64,000 bases of DNA from Desulfovibrio sp. (GTDB lineage: Bacteria; Desulfobacterota; Desulfovibrionia; Desulfovibrionales; Desulfovibrionaceae), in assembly GCF_009712225.1 (NCBI RefSeq), contig NZ_WASP01000017.1, positions 88,337 through 152,336 on the forward strand, in the 5' to 3' direction. Made by a program: the position numbers and the translations under genes. This document shows positions 18,527-29,266 of the stretch, in pieces. Position 1 is the stretch's first letter; each line of letters opens with the position of its first letter. Under the pieces are notes generated by a model that searched no databases, was not told the origin of the DNA, and was given only the letters and a program-made list of their open reading frames with translations.

Positions 18527-19804
18527 TTAGTGCTTGAAGGAACGCTGCCCCGTAAACACCATGGCAACCTGGGGCTTGGCCTCGTTGCAGGCCACGATCA
18601 CTTCCGCATCGCGCATGGAGCCGCCGGGCTGGGCAATGGCCGCAACGCCCTGGGCAACGGCCACGTCAACGCCGTCACGGAAGGGGAAGAAACCGTCAGA
18701 CACCAGGGCGGAACCAGCCAGGCCGCCGTGCGAAGCTTCGGTACGGCTTTCGATATCGGCCAGCTTGGCGGCCATACCCGCATCGTTTGCGGCCTTTTCC
18801 TTAAGCTCGTAAAGCGACAGGCCCAGTTCGCGGAAGGCCAGCGTGTCGGCATACTTGGTGTGGGCCTTGTGAATGGCCAGCTCCACGCAGCCAACCCGGT
18901 CCTGCTCGCCCGTGCCGATGGCAAGGGTGGCGCCGTCGCGCACAAAAATTACCGAGTTTGAGGTCACACCGGCTTCCACGGCCCAGGCAAAACGCAGGTC
19001 GTCCAGTTCCTGCTTGCTGGGAGCACGGGCAGACACAGAGAGACCGTCCTTGGTGGTGGCGGTGGCGGGTAGAAAATCGCCATCTTCGAGAATGCGGTTC
19101 ACAAACGATTTTTGCACAATGATGCCGCCGTCGGCCAGGCTCTTGATGTCAAGGAAGGCAGAACTGGTCAGCTCTTCAAGACGGCCAAGCCCAGGCAGTT
19201 CCATGATGCGCAGGTTTTTGCGCCCCTTGAGAATTTCCACCACGCCTTCTTCAAAGGCAGGGGCGGCCACCACTTCAAAGTAGTTGGCGGCAACAATCTC
19301 TGCGGCTTCGCGGGTGAAGGGGCGGTTGACCACCACGGCCCCGCCAAAGGCGGCGATGCGGTCGCACCAAAAGGCCTTTTCGAGAGCTGCGGCAACGCCG
19401 TCGTTGCTCCAGGCCGCGCCGCTGGGGTTGTTGTGCTTCAGAATCACCGCCGCAGGGCGCTCGGTGAGGTACTGCAGAATATTGGCCCCGTTGTCCACGT
19501 CGGTGAGGTTGGTCTTGCCGGGATGCTTGCCAGCCTGAATCATCTGGACCTCGGTGAGGGCCGAAACAATGCCGTTGCCGGGGCCACGCCAGGTCAGACC
19601 GCCGCAGGTGATGGAGCCTTCCTTAAGAGCGTAGAGGGCTGCAGGCTGATCGGGGTTTTCACCGTAGCGCAGGCCTTTTTCCTCGTTGTCCAGCGTCCAG
19701 GTGCGCTTTTGGTACACGAGTTTTTCATCGCCCAGAATGATGGTCATGGTGTCAGGGAAAGCGTCCTTGTGGACGGTGCTGTACATGGACTTGAGATCCG
19801 ACAT
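18527..19804 (-). CDS. purH: stand-alone AICAR formyltransferase
   Basis: 425 residues from the ATG at 19804 with GGAGG ten bases upstream. The chain has R-Y-G-E-N-P-D-Q-P-A (residues 46-55), K-H-N-N-P-S-G at about 123-129 and the C-terminal S-D-G-F-F-P-F-R-D-G-V-D signature, all of the AICAR formyltransferase half of PurH. The IMP cyclohydrolase half that normally precedes it is missing, so another protein must close the ring to IMP. This arrangement is known in Desulfovibrio-like and archaeal genomes. The frame stays open upstream for about 400 bases but that part is an intergenic repeat. Confidence 0.9.
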   Translation of the reverse strand: MSDLKSMYSTVHKDAFPDTMTIILGDEKLVYQKRTWTLDNEEKGLRYGENPDQPAALYALKEGSITCGGLTWRGPGNGIVSALTEVQMIQAGKHPGKTNLTDVDNGANILQYLTERPAAVILKHNNPSGAAWSNDGVAAALEKAFWCDRIAAFGGAVVVNRPFTREAAEIVAANYFEVVAAPAFEEGVVEILKGRKNLRIMELPGLGRLEELTSSAFLDIKSLADGGIIVQKSFVNRILEDGDFLPATATTKDGLSVSARAPSKQELDDLRFAWAVEAGVTSNSVIFVRDGATLAIGTGEQDRVGCVELAIHKAHTKYADTLAFRELGLSLYELKEKAANDAGMAAKLADIESRTEASHGGLAGSALVSDGFFPFRDGVDVAVAQGVAAIAQPGGSMRDAEVIVACNEAKPQVAMVFTGQRSFKH

Positions 19805-19974
19805 GCTTGCCTCCAGATGTTCGCCGGTCGAGTGAGGCAATACTTTAGCACAAAACCAGCCAAACAACCAGCCCCGTTTAGCTGCCACCTGCGGTGGGAG
19901 CGGCTTTGGCAGTGCCACGCAATGAACGCTTCCGTCTGAAACACAGGCGAAAACAAGACAGGTATCGTGCCAAT

Positions 19975-20233
19975 GGCCGGAGCACGTTTGCGGCCAGACA
20001 AGAAAGACGCACGGCTGACAAAGGGGAGGAACTCTTTTGGCACTCGACCCGCGCCAGCCAAAGCCTGACGCTGCCTGACGGCAAACCTGCCCGCACACAA
20101 AAGCAAAGGGGCCGGAGCACGTTTGCTGGCAGGCAAGGAAGGCGCACGGCGGGCAAGGGGAGTCTACCCTTATGGTACTCGACCCGCGACAGACGAAAGC
20201 CTGACGCCGCATGGCGGCAAACGTGCCCGGCCC
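19975..20233. repeat. two tandem copies of a 135-base element
   Basis: A unit starting GGCCGGAGCACGTTTGC at 19975 begins again at 20110. By eye about four positions in five agree over some 118 bases of the units, with one extra base in the second copy. Both copies contain ACTCGACCCGCG and AAAGCCTGACGC-like blocks. It lies between the divergent purH-like gene and the gene at 20292. No transposase, no terminal target duplication seen. It may be a dispersed intergenic repeat. Confidence 0.8.
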
Positions 20234-20291
20234 TTGCGCGTTGACGAAATTTCATGCGCACACTACAGTGCCTTGTTACATGGGAGGTAAT

Positions 20292-20657
20292 ATGGAAAAG
20301 CTGCTTGTCAGGCTGGCCCAGCAACTGGACGCCATTGACGAAGCCTCGCTTATGTCGTTGTGGAGCAAGTATGCCACTACGGCCAGTCGCTTTGAGCCCA
20401 CCAAACGGTGGGAAGAAGCCACGCTCATTTTTTCGCTTATTCAGGCCAAGCGCTGGAAAAACCAGCTTTTTAACTATCACTGGTCCAGACAGGCGCAGCC
20501 GCTGGGCAAGGGACCTGAGGGCGCGGTCAATCCCATGCCGGAATTTGAGCTTGAAACGCCGGAAGAAGCCCCTGTGGCCAGCAAATGCAGGGTGTTGGAG
20601 TTCAGGCCTTCCAGGCTGGACGAACAGGAACCGGTCAACCCCAAACCAGAAAACTGA
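20292..20657 (+). CDS. conserved hypothetical protein
   Basis: 121 residues with GGGAGG six bases before the ATG. The N-terminal 80 residues look alpha-helical (M-E-K-L-L-V-R-L-A-Q-Q-L start; repeated W-x-x-A-x-x-I and K-R-W patterns) and the C-terminal 40 are Pro/Glu-rich and probably disordered. No signal peptide or membrane span, so cytoplasmic. I do not recognise a family. Its position between purine genes could be chance. Confidence 0.7.
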   Translation: MEKLLVRLAQQLDAIDEASLMSLWSKYATTASRFEPTKRWEEATLIFSLIQAKRWKNQLFNYHWSRQAQPLGKGPEGAVNPMPEFELETPEEAPVASKCRVLEFRPSRLDEQEPVNPKPEN

Positions 20658-20771
20658 CATTTCAGCACGCCAGATGGCCCGGAACGGCCATTTGACTTGA
20701 ATTTGCATACGGGATACGTACTATCAAAGGCTTTGCGTCCCGCTTTCGTAGCAGTGGGGCCGTAGGGTTAA

Positions 20772-22139
<1,368 letters not shown>

Positions 22140-22157
22140 GGAGAACCCCCGCAGGTC

Positions 22158-23057
22158 ATGGACACCCTGCTGCCCGCCATAGCCCATGCAGACTTCGACC
22201 GGCTCAAGGCCGTGCTCGACAATCTGGGTGCGGTCCCGCCGCAGGTGCTGCTGCTTGAGGGCGGCAGCGAGGCCCAGCGCATGGATACGGCTCGTTACTG
22301 GGCCGCGCGCATCAACTGCCCCACGGCTGGCGCAACAGGCACTCCCTGCCTTGCGTGCCCCTCGTGCCAGCAGATAGCCGCAGGTGAACACCTTGACCTG
22401 GCCGCCTACGATGGTCGCATAAGCAACCGGGAAGACGAAGAAAACCCTGGCCCTGTCCGTGCTTTCAACATGGAGCGCGTGCGCGAACTCAAGGTTCGGC
22501 TGCGCGATGCTCCGCACGGACAGGGACGCAGGGTTGTACTGCTTATGGGGCTCAGCCTCACCCGCGACGAAGCCTCCAACGCCCTTCTCAAGGCGCTTGA
22601 AGAACCCTCGAATACCACGGTTTTTGTGCTGCTTGCCCCGCAACGCGAGCAGCTCTTGCCCACCCTTGTTTCCCGCTCATTCTGCCTGACCCTGCCCTGG
22701 CCCGACTGCCACGCCGACGACCCGGACATGCAGCCCTGGGAAGACGCACTTGCGCAATTTCTCGTTCACGGGCAAGGTTTTTTTGACAAGGTAGCGGGCA
22801 AGGGAGCCATTGACGCAAGCGGTGCAACCCGCTTGCTTCTCTGTTGCCAAAAAGCAATGAGCAGAATTCTGTCAAACAGCCACAATCCGTCGCGCCCGCT
22901 CGATGCGGCGCTTGTACTGCTGCAAGGCAAAGGCCGTGCGGCGGCTTGCCAGTGGTTTGCCGAAGCCCAGGAAGCCCTCAACTACGGGGTGACACCAGCC
23001 AGGGTTCTGGAAGCCCTGGCGGCACGGCTGTTCGCCCTGCGACGGATGTCGGGTTAA
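22158..23057 (+). CDS. holB: DNA polymerase III delta' subunit
   Basis: 299 residues. Part of the clamp loader. The zinc-binding Cys cluster is visible as C-L-A-C-P-S-C (about residues 64-70), and the SRC-type core reads D-E-A-S-N-A-L-L-K-A-L-E-E-P-S near residues 137-150, followed by V-S-R-S-F. There is no Walker A loop, as expected for delta'. It follows purA by 18 bases and precedes a signalling gene by 38, so all three may share a transcript. Confidence 0.88.
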   Translation: MDTLLPAIAHADFDRLKAVLDNLGAVPPQVLLLEGGSEAQRMDTARYWAARINCPTAGATGTPCLACPSCQQIAAGEHLDLAAYDGRISNREDEENPGPVRAFNMERVRELKVRLRDAPHGQGRRVVLLMGLSLTRDEASNALLKALEEPSNTTVFVLLAPQREQLLPTLVSRSFCLTLPWPDCHADDPDMQPWEDALAQFLVHGQGFFDKVAGKGAIDASGATRLLLCCQKAMSRILSNSHNPSRPLDAALVLLQGKGRAAACQWFAEAQEALNYGVTPARVLEALAARLFALRRMSG

Positions 23058-23095
23058 CATAAACGGCGTTTTGCGCGTCACAAGGTTTTGCGCAT

Positions 23096-26050
23096 ATGGG
23101 CAACAGGCACTTTTTCATCAATGCAGCCCTGTTCTGCTCTGTTTTGCTGTGCCTGCTCAACCTGGGCATGCAGCCAGCCTACGCTGCCACGCCGCGCACC
23201 GTGCGCGTTGGCCTGAATCCTCTTGCGCAGTTCACGCGCATAGAAAACGAAAAACCCTCAGGCTACCTTCCAGACCATCTGGAACAACTTGCCCGCTATA
23301 CCGGCTGGAACATCAAATACGTTGTTCTTGAAAACTGGACCGCCTGCCAGCATGCACTTGATACTGGCAAAATTGACCTTGCCGCGCCAGCCCTGCACTC
23401 TGCCGAACGCGCCCAACGCTATCTTTACTGCGCCTATCCGGCTGGCACCTCGTACACGGCCATTCTGGCCCCCAACGATTCGCCAGTCATTTACGATGAC
23501 CTCGAGGCCCTCGCAAAGCTGCGCGTGGGTGTTGTTCCCAACCCCATATGGATCAGTGATTTTGCCACATTCATGAAGCAGCGCGGCGCTGCCATGCCCA
23601 CAATGGTGGAATACTCTAGCAGGGAAAACGTGCGCGAGGCTATGCGCAAAGGAGAGGTAGACGCCACTCTGGACAGCGTCCTGGCACTGCAAAACAGCGA
23701 GAAAATTCTGGCAAAATGTAAGCTTACACCTTTTTATTACATTACTTCGCCAAAAAATACACAGCTCATGCAAGAACTTGAGCTGGCCATGGTGCAGCTC
23801 AAGATGGAGCAGCCCGATCTGGAATACAGGCTGGGGCGTCAGTACCTGCCGCGTATGTACCACACGCCGCTGACACGCTCGGAGCTTGCTTATATCGCGC
23901 AGCTGCCTGCCCTGCGCGTGGGCTACGACCCTGACCGCAAACCCTATTCGTGGAAAGATCCCGCCACAGGCACAGTCAGAGGTATTTTGCCCGACATGCT
24001 TCGCGATGCGGCCACACGCAGCGGGCTGGAATTTTCTTTTACGCCCTACCGCTCGCCTTCACCCAATTTTGTGGATTCCTTTACAAAAAACGATCTGGAT
24101 ATGGCGCTCGGATCCTTTCCTGCCAGTGCCCTGCACGCTTGCAAAAATTATCGCCTTACCGCACCGCTGGCCCGCGCCAATCTAAACATATTTTCCAAAC
24201 CAGATGCCACTCTGACCCAGCTGTCAACATTTGTGCTGGCTGTTCCAGCCACGTTACACAAGGGCTCCACCTATGCCTCCAATATGTTTCCCTATGCCAC
24301 CATTCGCCTGTTGCCTAATGAAGAAGCGTGCCTGACCGTTGCAAGCCGACGTGAGGTAGATGCCATACTTGGCAGCTCCATGGTGGTCAACAATCTCACC
24401 AATTCACCGCGCTTCAGCGAATTCAACCCGGTTACAGGCTATACGGATATTGAAGAAGCCCGCCTGGCCATGCGGCCAGATATGCCGGAAGTGCTGCAGG
24501 GGATTCTCAACAACCTGCTGCTGACCATTGACGAAAAAAACAGAACACAAATCATTTCGAGCAACATTGCGGCGGCAACCACGCCCCCCACGCTGGCCGA
24601 TATTGTTTATGAACACCGCTCGCTGCTCATCGTCATAGCCGAACTGTTGATTTTTGTCTCGGCCCTGGTGGCCTACGCCCTGTATCTGCGCCGCAAGAGC
24701 ATATATAATCAGATTGCCAGCGACCAACGCCTTGCCCACATTGCCGACAATATCAACGGCGGCGTCATCAGCATTTCGTCCCAGCCTCCCTTGCGCATTC
24801 TGGATGCCAACAACGGATTCTGGCAGCTGCTGGGATATGATGCCGACAAGCCCCAGACAAGCAACTTTATCGAACTGCTGCACGCCGAAGACACCAAAAA
24901 ACTTTTGGACACGATTGCCGAACCCCACGAAGGCCCCAGAACAACCACCCTGGAGCTTCGCCTGAGGCACAAAACCGGCATATGGCTGCCCCTGCTGCTG
25001 CGCGGCACGTTTTCTGAGAACACGGCAGTCAGCGCTTCCATCGACTGCGTTGTGGTGGACATCACCGAGCAGAAGCGCATGCAGGAAGAACTGGAGCAGG
25101 AAAAGGAACGCTATCGCATTCTGCTTGAGCAGTCGCAGGACATCTTTTTTGACGTGGACACGGAAAAACGCCAGTTCCGCTGTTCTCCCAATTTTCTGCT
25201 CAAATTCGGCCGGGAGGCTACACCCCTTTTCAACGAAAAGGGCCGCCCAAACAACCGACAGATCGTGCACCCGGAAGACCTGCCCGCTCTCAATGAACTC
25301 CGGCGACGCATACGTAGCGGCAAACCCACGGCATTTGCCGTCATGCGCATTCCCACGGCCGAGGGACGATATATCTGGTGCCGCGTGCAGGCCACGCGCA
25401 TCAGCAAGCCAGATACCCCTCTGCGGCTTGTAGGCAAGATCGTGGACATTGACGAAGAAGTGCGCAGACGCGCAGAACTTGAGCGCCGCACCCAGCGCGA
25501 TAACCTCACCGACCTGCTTAACAAGACGGCCTTTCGCGAAAAGATATGCGCCGCCATGCCCGTCAGGCCGCAAGGCGAAAAGACGGATGCCCTGCTGTTC
25601 CTCGACCTTGATAACTTCAAGCTCATCAACGATACCTTCGGGCATGTCAAAGGCGATGCGGCCCTGCTGACGGCCAGCGATGTGCTCAAGCGTGTATTCC
25701 GTAATGCCGATGCCGTCGGCCGTTTTGGCGGCGACGAATTCTGCGTGTTTGTGCGCGACATAACGCGCGAGGCACTGGAAGAGAGGGCCGAAGCCCTGCT
25801 CGCCGGTCTGCACACCTTTGTGGAGCAGGACGGCCAGCGCGTGGAAATTACTACCAGCATTGGCATCTACCTGTTTGACGGCACGGAAGCCTCATACGAC
25901 TTGGCACTGCACCGGGCAGACAATGCGCAGTACCATGCCAAACAGGCGGGCAAAAACTGCTACCGGTTTTATGACGAAGTTCCCGACCCCTGGATGAGCG
26001 AAATGGACGATGACGGCTCCAATCTCGCCAACGAGGAATCATCGCGCTAG
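23096..26050 (+). CDS. membrane diguanylate cyclase with two solute-binding and two PAS domains
   Basis: 984 residues. Signal peptide 1-31; two SBP_bac_3-type periplasmic binding domains (about 35-255 and 265-495); one membrane span at 505-529; two PAS domains (about 540-655 and 665-790); a GGDEF domain from about 800. The active loop is F-G-G-D-E-F at about 876-881, with R-N-A-D nine residues before it, the RxxD product-inhibition site. It should make c-di-GMP in the cytoplasm in response to a periplasmic ligand such as an amino acid. The final 30 residues are acidic and unconserved in appearance. No adjacent transporter gives the ligand away. Confidence 0.92.
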   Translation: MGNRHFFINAALFCSVLLCLLNLGMQPAYAATPRTVRVGLNPLAQFTRIENEKPSGYLPDHLEQLARYTGWNIKYVVLENWTACQHALDTGKIDLAAPALHSAERAQRYLYCAYPAGTSYTAILAPNDSPVIYDDLEALAKLRVGVVPNPIWISDFATFMKQRGAAMPTMVEYSSRENVREAMRKGEVDATLDSVLALQNSEKILAKCKLTPFYYITSPKNTQLMQELELAMVQLKMEQPDLEYRLGRQYLPRMYHTPLTRSELAYIAQLPALRVGYDPDRKPYSWKDPATGTVRGILPDMLRDAATRSGLEFSFTPYRSPSPNFVDSFTKNDLDMALGSFPASALHACKNYRLTAPLARANLNIFSKPDATLTQLSTFVLAVPATLHKGSTYASNMFPYATIRLLPNEEACLTVASRREVDAILGSSMVVNNLTNSPRFSEFNPVTGYTDIEEARLAMRPDMPEVLQGILNNLLLTIDEKNRTQIISSNIAAATTPPTLADIVYEHRSLLIVIAELLIFVSALVAYALYLRRKSIYNQIASDQRLAHIADNINGGVISISSQPPLRILDANNGFWQLLGYDADKPQTSNFIELLHAEDTKKLLDTIAEPHEGPRTTTLELRLRHKTGIWLPLLLRGTFSENTAVSASIDCVVVDITEQKRMQEELEQEKERYRILLEQSQDIFFDVDTEKRQFRCSPNFLLKFGREATPLFNEKGRPNNRQIVHPEDLPALNELRRRIRSGKPTAFAVMRIPTAEGRYIWCRVQATRISKPDTPLRLVGKIVDIDEEVRRRAELERRTQRDNLTDLLNKTAFREKICAAMPVRPQGEKTDALLFLDLDNFKLINDTFGHVKGDAALLTASDVLKRVFRNADAVGRFGGDEFCVFVRDITREALEERAEALLAGLHTFVEQDGQRVEITTSIGIYLFDGTEASYDLALHRADNAQYHAKQAGKNCYRFYDEVPDPWMSEMDDDGSNLANEESSR

Positions 26051-26401
26051 CAGCCGTTTTTATCCTGTGGCGCATCACTGGGTCGCGGCTGTCATGCACA
26101 GCAGCAGACACGTGACCAGCGGTGGTTGCCCAACGGATCTTCAAACCCTGGGCAACGCACAACCCTGTTGGCAAACGACGACGGTCGGATAGGACATTTC
26201 AAGTAATTCTGCATGCAAAAAGGGCTTCCCGCCACGTGGGAAGCCCTTTTATTTGCGCCTCAAAATTCGGCGCGCGGGGTTGAAGGAAGTCTGCAACACC
26301 GGCCCTTCATGCCTGGGCTATTGCCGCCCGGCAAACCGGCCAGAAAAATTCGTCCGCCGCCCGCTCTGTCCTGTATTACGCCATACCCTGCAGGGTGCTG
26401 G
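26051..26401. other. gap with inverted repeat, no gene seen
   Basis: 351 bases. A perfect 8-base inverted repeat, GTTGCCCA at 26125-26132 and TGGGCAAC at 26149-26156, could form a hairpin in the 3' end of the upstream mRNA. A terminator follows at 26217. Between it and the next gene nothing coding is seen. Confidence 0.4.
26217..26252. terminator. bidirectional terminator
   Basis: AAAAGGGCTTCCC / GGGAAGCCCTTTT around a short loop, between the converging diguanylate cyclase and the secreted-protein gene. Confidence 0.92.
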
Positions 26402-26893
26402 CTACTTCCACAGGCTGCTGTATTTGGCGGCAATGCCGTCGGTACGTTCCACCAGCTTGTCCACCAGGCCATCCACGTCTTCCACGTTCACCGTGCCAAA
26501 ATCGCGGGCCAGCAGGTAACCAAGATAGCCACGGCCCTGCTTGAACACCCAGCACACCGAATACACCGAGCCCACAGCGGGGCGCCCGGCAAATTCAGGC
26601 TGTGTGCTGACCATCACATAAAGCTTGGGAATGTCTTTTTCTTCGTCGTCGTTGAGGGTAAACAGGCTGCTCTGGTTAAAACGCTCCTTCAGCCGTGTGC
26701 CAAGGCGCGCGCCAATGCTGTCTGTGCCTTCCAGCGAAACACTGACCGTGGTCACACGGTCAACGGTCTTTTCGGGCTTGTCCTGCACCGGCTTTGCGGC
26801 CTGCGGAGTGGCGGCCTGCGTGGTTGCGGCAAAGGTTGCGCCCGTAAGCGCCAAAACGCATATCAGTGTAAACACGCTAATAAATTTTTTCAT
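26402..26893 (-). CDS. secreted protein of unknown function
   Basis: 163 residues. A signal peptide (1-22, ending T-F-A-A) is followed by an Ala/Pro/Thr linker and a compact 115-residue domain with alternating beta-like segments (V-T-T-V-S-V-S-L, K-L-Y-V-M-V-S-T) and a helix rich in charged residues. One Cys only, so no disulfide. GAGGGAAGGG precedes the ATG. Monocistronic. I do not recognise the family; periplasmic location is the only supported statement. Confidence 0.72.
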   Translation of the reverse strand: MKKFISVFTLICVLALTGATFAATTQAATPQAAKPVQDKPEKTVDRVTTVSVSLEGTDSIGARLGTRLKERFNQSSLFTLNDDEEKDIPKLYVMVSTQPEFAGRPAVGSVYSVCWVFKQGRGYLGYLLARDFGTVNVEDVDGLVDKLVERTDGIAAKYSSLWK

Positions 26894-27143
26894 GCCCTTC
26901 CCTCAATTCCAGAATATGTCCGCCTGTTGCTGTTCTGACTGTCGCCAGAACCACGCCAGCGGGAAACTGCTTTTTCTTGACCCTGATTCATTCTATATAA
27001 TCTTTAGAAAAAGGTGAAGTGGGTATTTGCACGTTCACAAAGAGGCAAAGGCATGTATACTCGTCGCCCCGCCGCTGGCAGAAAAATTCCGGCCCCCTTT
27101 GCCTGCGACCAATCCGGGCCTTAAACAGCTCAAAGGATTTGCC

Positions 27144-27587
27144 ATGAAACACCTTTTGTTACTGCTGGCCTTTGGGGCCGGCTGCTGCCTGCCCGTGCAG
27201 GCGGGCATCAATACACTGCTGCGCCGTTTTCTGGGCGAGCCAATGCAGGCCGCCCTTGTTTCATTTGCCGTGGGCACGCTGGCCCTGTGGCTGTACAGCC
27301 TTGCCTCGCGCCACACCTGGCCCCCGCTTTCGCAGCTTTCGGCTGTGCCCTGGTGGATGTGGACCGGCGGCGTGCTGGGCGCGATCTTTGTGAGCTGCAC
27401 CATTTTTCTCGCCCCGCGTTTGGGCGCAGCAACCATGACAGCGGTCATGCTTTCAGGCCAACTGGTGGCCTCTGTGCTGCTTGACCATTTTGCCCTTGTG
27501 GGCTTTCCCGAGCACCCCGTTTCGCCCATGCGGCTGGTGGGCATAGGCCTGCTGTTTGCGGGCGCGTGGCTTGTGCGGGTATTCTAG
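27144..27587 (+). CDS. YdcZ/DUF606-type small permease of the DMT superfamily
   Basis: 147 residues from the ATG at 27144 (AAAGGAT upstream). Five hydrophobic spans. [10 protein letters not shown] near the N-terminus and [13 protein letters not shown] are the signature of the YdcZ family, half-size drug/metabolite transporter relatives that work as dimers. Substrate unknown. 88 bases ahead of asnS. Confidence 0.85.
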   Translation: MKHLLLLLAFGAGCCLPVQAGINTLLRRFLGEPMQAALVSFAVGTLALWLYSLASRHTWPPLSQLSAVPWWMWTGGVLGAIFVSCTIFLAPRLGAATMTAVMLSGQLVASVLLDHFALVGFPEHPVSPMRLVGIGLLFAGAWLVRVF

Positions 27588-27675
27588 CAAGAGCATTACC
27601 GCGCCGCGGCATCTTGAGAAGTGCCGCAGTAAGGGCTACACTCTCCGCAAATTGTCGCTTTACAAGGAACACGCC

Positions 27676-29040
27676 ATGCAAAGAACCCTTATAATCGAAG
27701 CTCTTGCCGCAGCCGCGACGCAACCCTCCATTACCATTTGCGGCTGGATACGCACCCGCCGCGACGCCAAGGAATTTTCCTTTGTGGAGATCAACGACGG
27801 CTCGTGCCTCGGCAACATGCAGTGCATCGTGGACGCGGACACAACTGCCCACCAGCAACTTGCCGACGCCGCCACCGGCGCTGCAGTCAGCGTTACCGGC
27901 GAGCTTGTGGCCTCTCCCGGCAAGGGCCAGCAGTGGGAAATCCGTGCGCAGAGCGTTACGGTATTCGGCCTTGCCGATCCTGAAACCTTCCCCCTGCAGA
28001 AAAAGCGTCATTCCGATGAATTTTTGCGCACCATCGCCCACCTGCGGTCGCGCACCAACAAATACGGCGCAGCCTTCCGCATCCGTTCCGAAGCCGGGCA
28101 GGCCGTGCACCAGTTCTTTCAGGGCCGCCGCTTTTCGTGGGTACACACGCCGGTGCTCACCGGGGCAGACTGCGAGGGCGCTGGCGAAATGTTCCGCGTA
28201 ACCAGCCTCGAGCCCGGCAACAAGGACGTGGCCGCCGACTTTTTTGGCCGCCAGTGCAACCTGACGGTTTCTGGCCAGCTTGAGGCCGAAGCCCTGGCCA
28301 TGGGCCTTGGTCGCGTGTACACCTTTGGCCCCACCTTCCGCGCCGAAAATTCCAACACGCCGCGCCACGCCGCTGAATTCTGGATGATCGAACCGGAAAT
28401 GGCCTTTGCCGACCTGCAGGACCTCATGGAACTGGGCGAAAGCCTCACCCGCCACGTGATCGAGCACTCCCTTTGCCACTGCGAAGCCGACCTCAAGCTT
28501 TTTGACAGCTTTGTGGACAAGGGCCTTGTTGACCGCCTCAAGGCCATGGTGGCCGAACCCTTTGCCCGGGTTTCCTACACCGAGGCCGTTGAAATACTGC
28601 AAAAGTGCGGCAAGGAATTTGCCTTCCCCGTTTCTTTTGGCACAGACCTGCAAACCGAGCACGAGCGCTACCTGGCCGAAGAGCACTTTAAAAAGCCCGT
28701 GGCCGTGTACGACTACCCCAAGGAAATCAAGGCGTTCTACATGCGCCAGAACGAAGACGGCAAAACCGTTGCCGCCATGGACATGCTTGTTCCGCGTATC
28801 GGCGAACTCATTGGCGGCTCGCAACGCGAGGAGCGCATGGACCGCCTGACCGCCCGCATTCAGGAGCTGGGCCAGAACCCCGAAGATTACTGGTGGTACA
28901 TGGACCTGCGCCGCTTTGGCACTGCCCCCCACGCGGGCTTTGGCCTTGGGTTTGAGCGCCTGCTCATGATGCTGACCGGCATCACCAATATCCGAGACGT
29001 CATCCCCTTCCCGCGTACGCCCGGCAACCTCGAATTCTAG
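27676..29040 (+). CDS. asnS: asparaginyl-tRNA synthetase
   Basis: 454 residues. An OB-fold anticodon domain (about 1-110, starting W-I-R-T-R-R-D) is followed by the class II core: motif 2 around [11 protein letters not shown] and motif 3 [10 protein letters not shown]. The N-S-N-T-P-R-H loop is the asparagine form rather than the aspartate form. Its presence means Asn-tRNA can be charged directly. AAGGA precedes the ATG. Ends in a terminator. Confidence 0.96.
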   Translation: MQRTLIIEALAAAATQPSITICGWIRTRRDAKEFSFVEINDGSCLGNMQCIVDADTTAHQQLADAATGAAVSVTGELVASPGKGQQWEIRAQSVTVFGLADPETFPLQKKRHSDEFLRTIAHLRSRTNKYGAAFRIRSEAGQAVHQFFQGRRFSWVHTPVLTGADCEGAGEMFRVTSLEPGNKDVAADFFGRQCNLTVSGQLEAEALAMGLGRVYTFGPTFRAENSNTPRHAAEFWMIEPEMAFADLQDLMELGESLTRHVIEHSLCHCEADLKLFDSFVDKGLVDRLKAMVAEPFARVSYTEAVEILQKCGKEFAFPVSFGTDLQTEHERYLAEEHFKKPVAVYDYPKEIKAFYMRQNEDGKTVAAMDMLVPRIGELIGGSQREERMDRLTARIQELGQNPEDYWWYMDLRRFGTAPHAGFGLGFERLLMMLTGITNIRDVIPFPRTPGNLEF

Positions 29041-29066
29041 GCAGCCGCAACACCTTTGCGTAACCT

Positions 29067-29106
29067 GGCCAGCTCACCGCACCTGCGGCGGGCTGGCCGT
29101 TTTTTT
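29067..29106 (+). terminator. asnS terminator
   Basis: GGCCAGC (29067-29073) and GCTGGCC (29092-29098) with G plus seven Ts after them. Confidence 0.88.
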
Positions 29107-29266
29107 ACAGTTGCGCGCAAAGCTCACGCAATTTCGGCAAAAAAGCCCCAATCAGCGCCCTTGCCGGGCTTCGCGCCCTTCACATTTGCGCTTTTGCCAG
29201 ATATAGTACGCGCTCACCTTTTTGGAGGCATAAGCCGCCGCCCATCGCCAAGGAGAGCGAAATACC

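Noticed and set aside
19805..20212. N-terminal extension of the AICAR formyltransferase frame
   Set aside because: The translated stretch is Cys/Pro-rich and comes from the tandem DNA repeat; GGAGG and the family start are at 19804.
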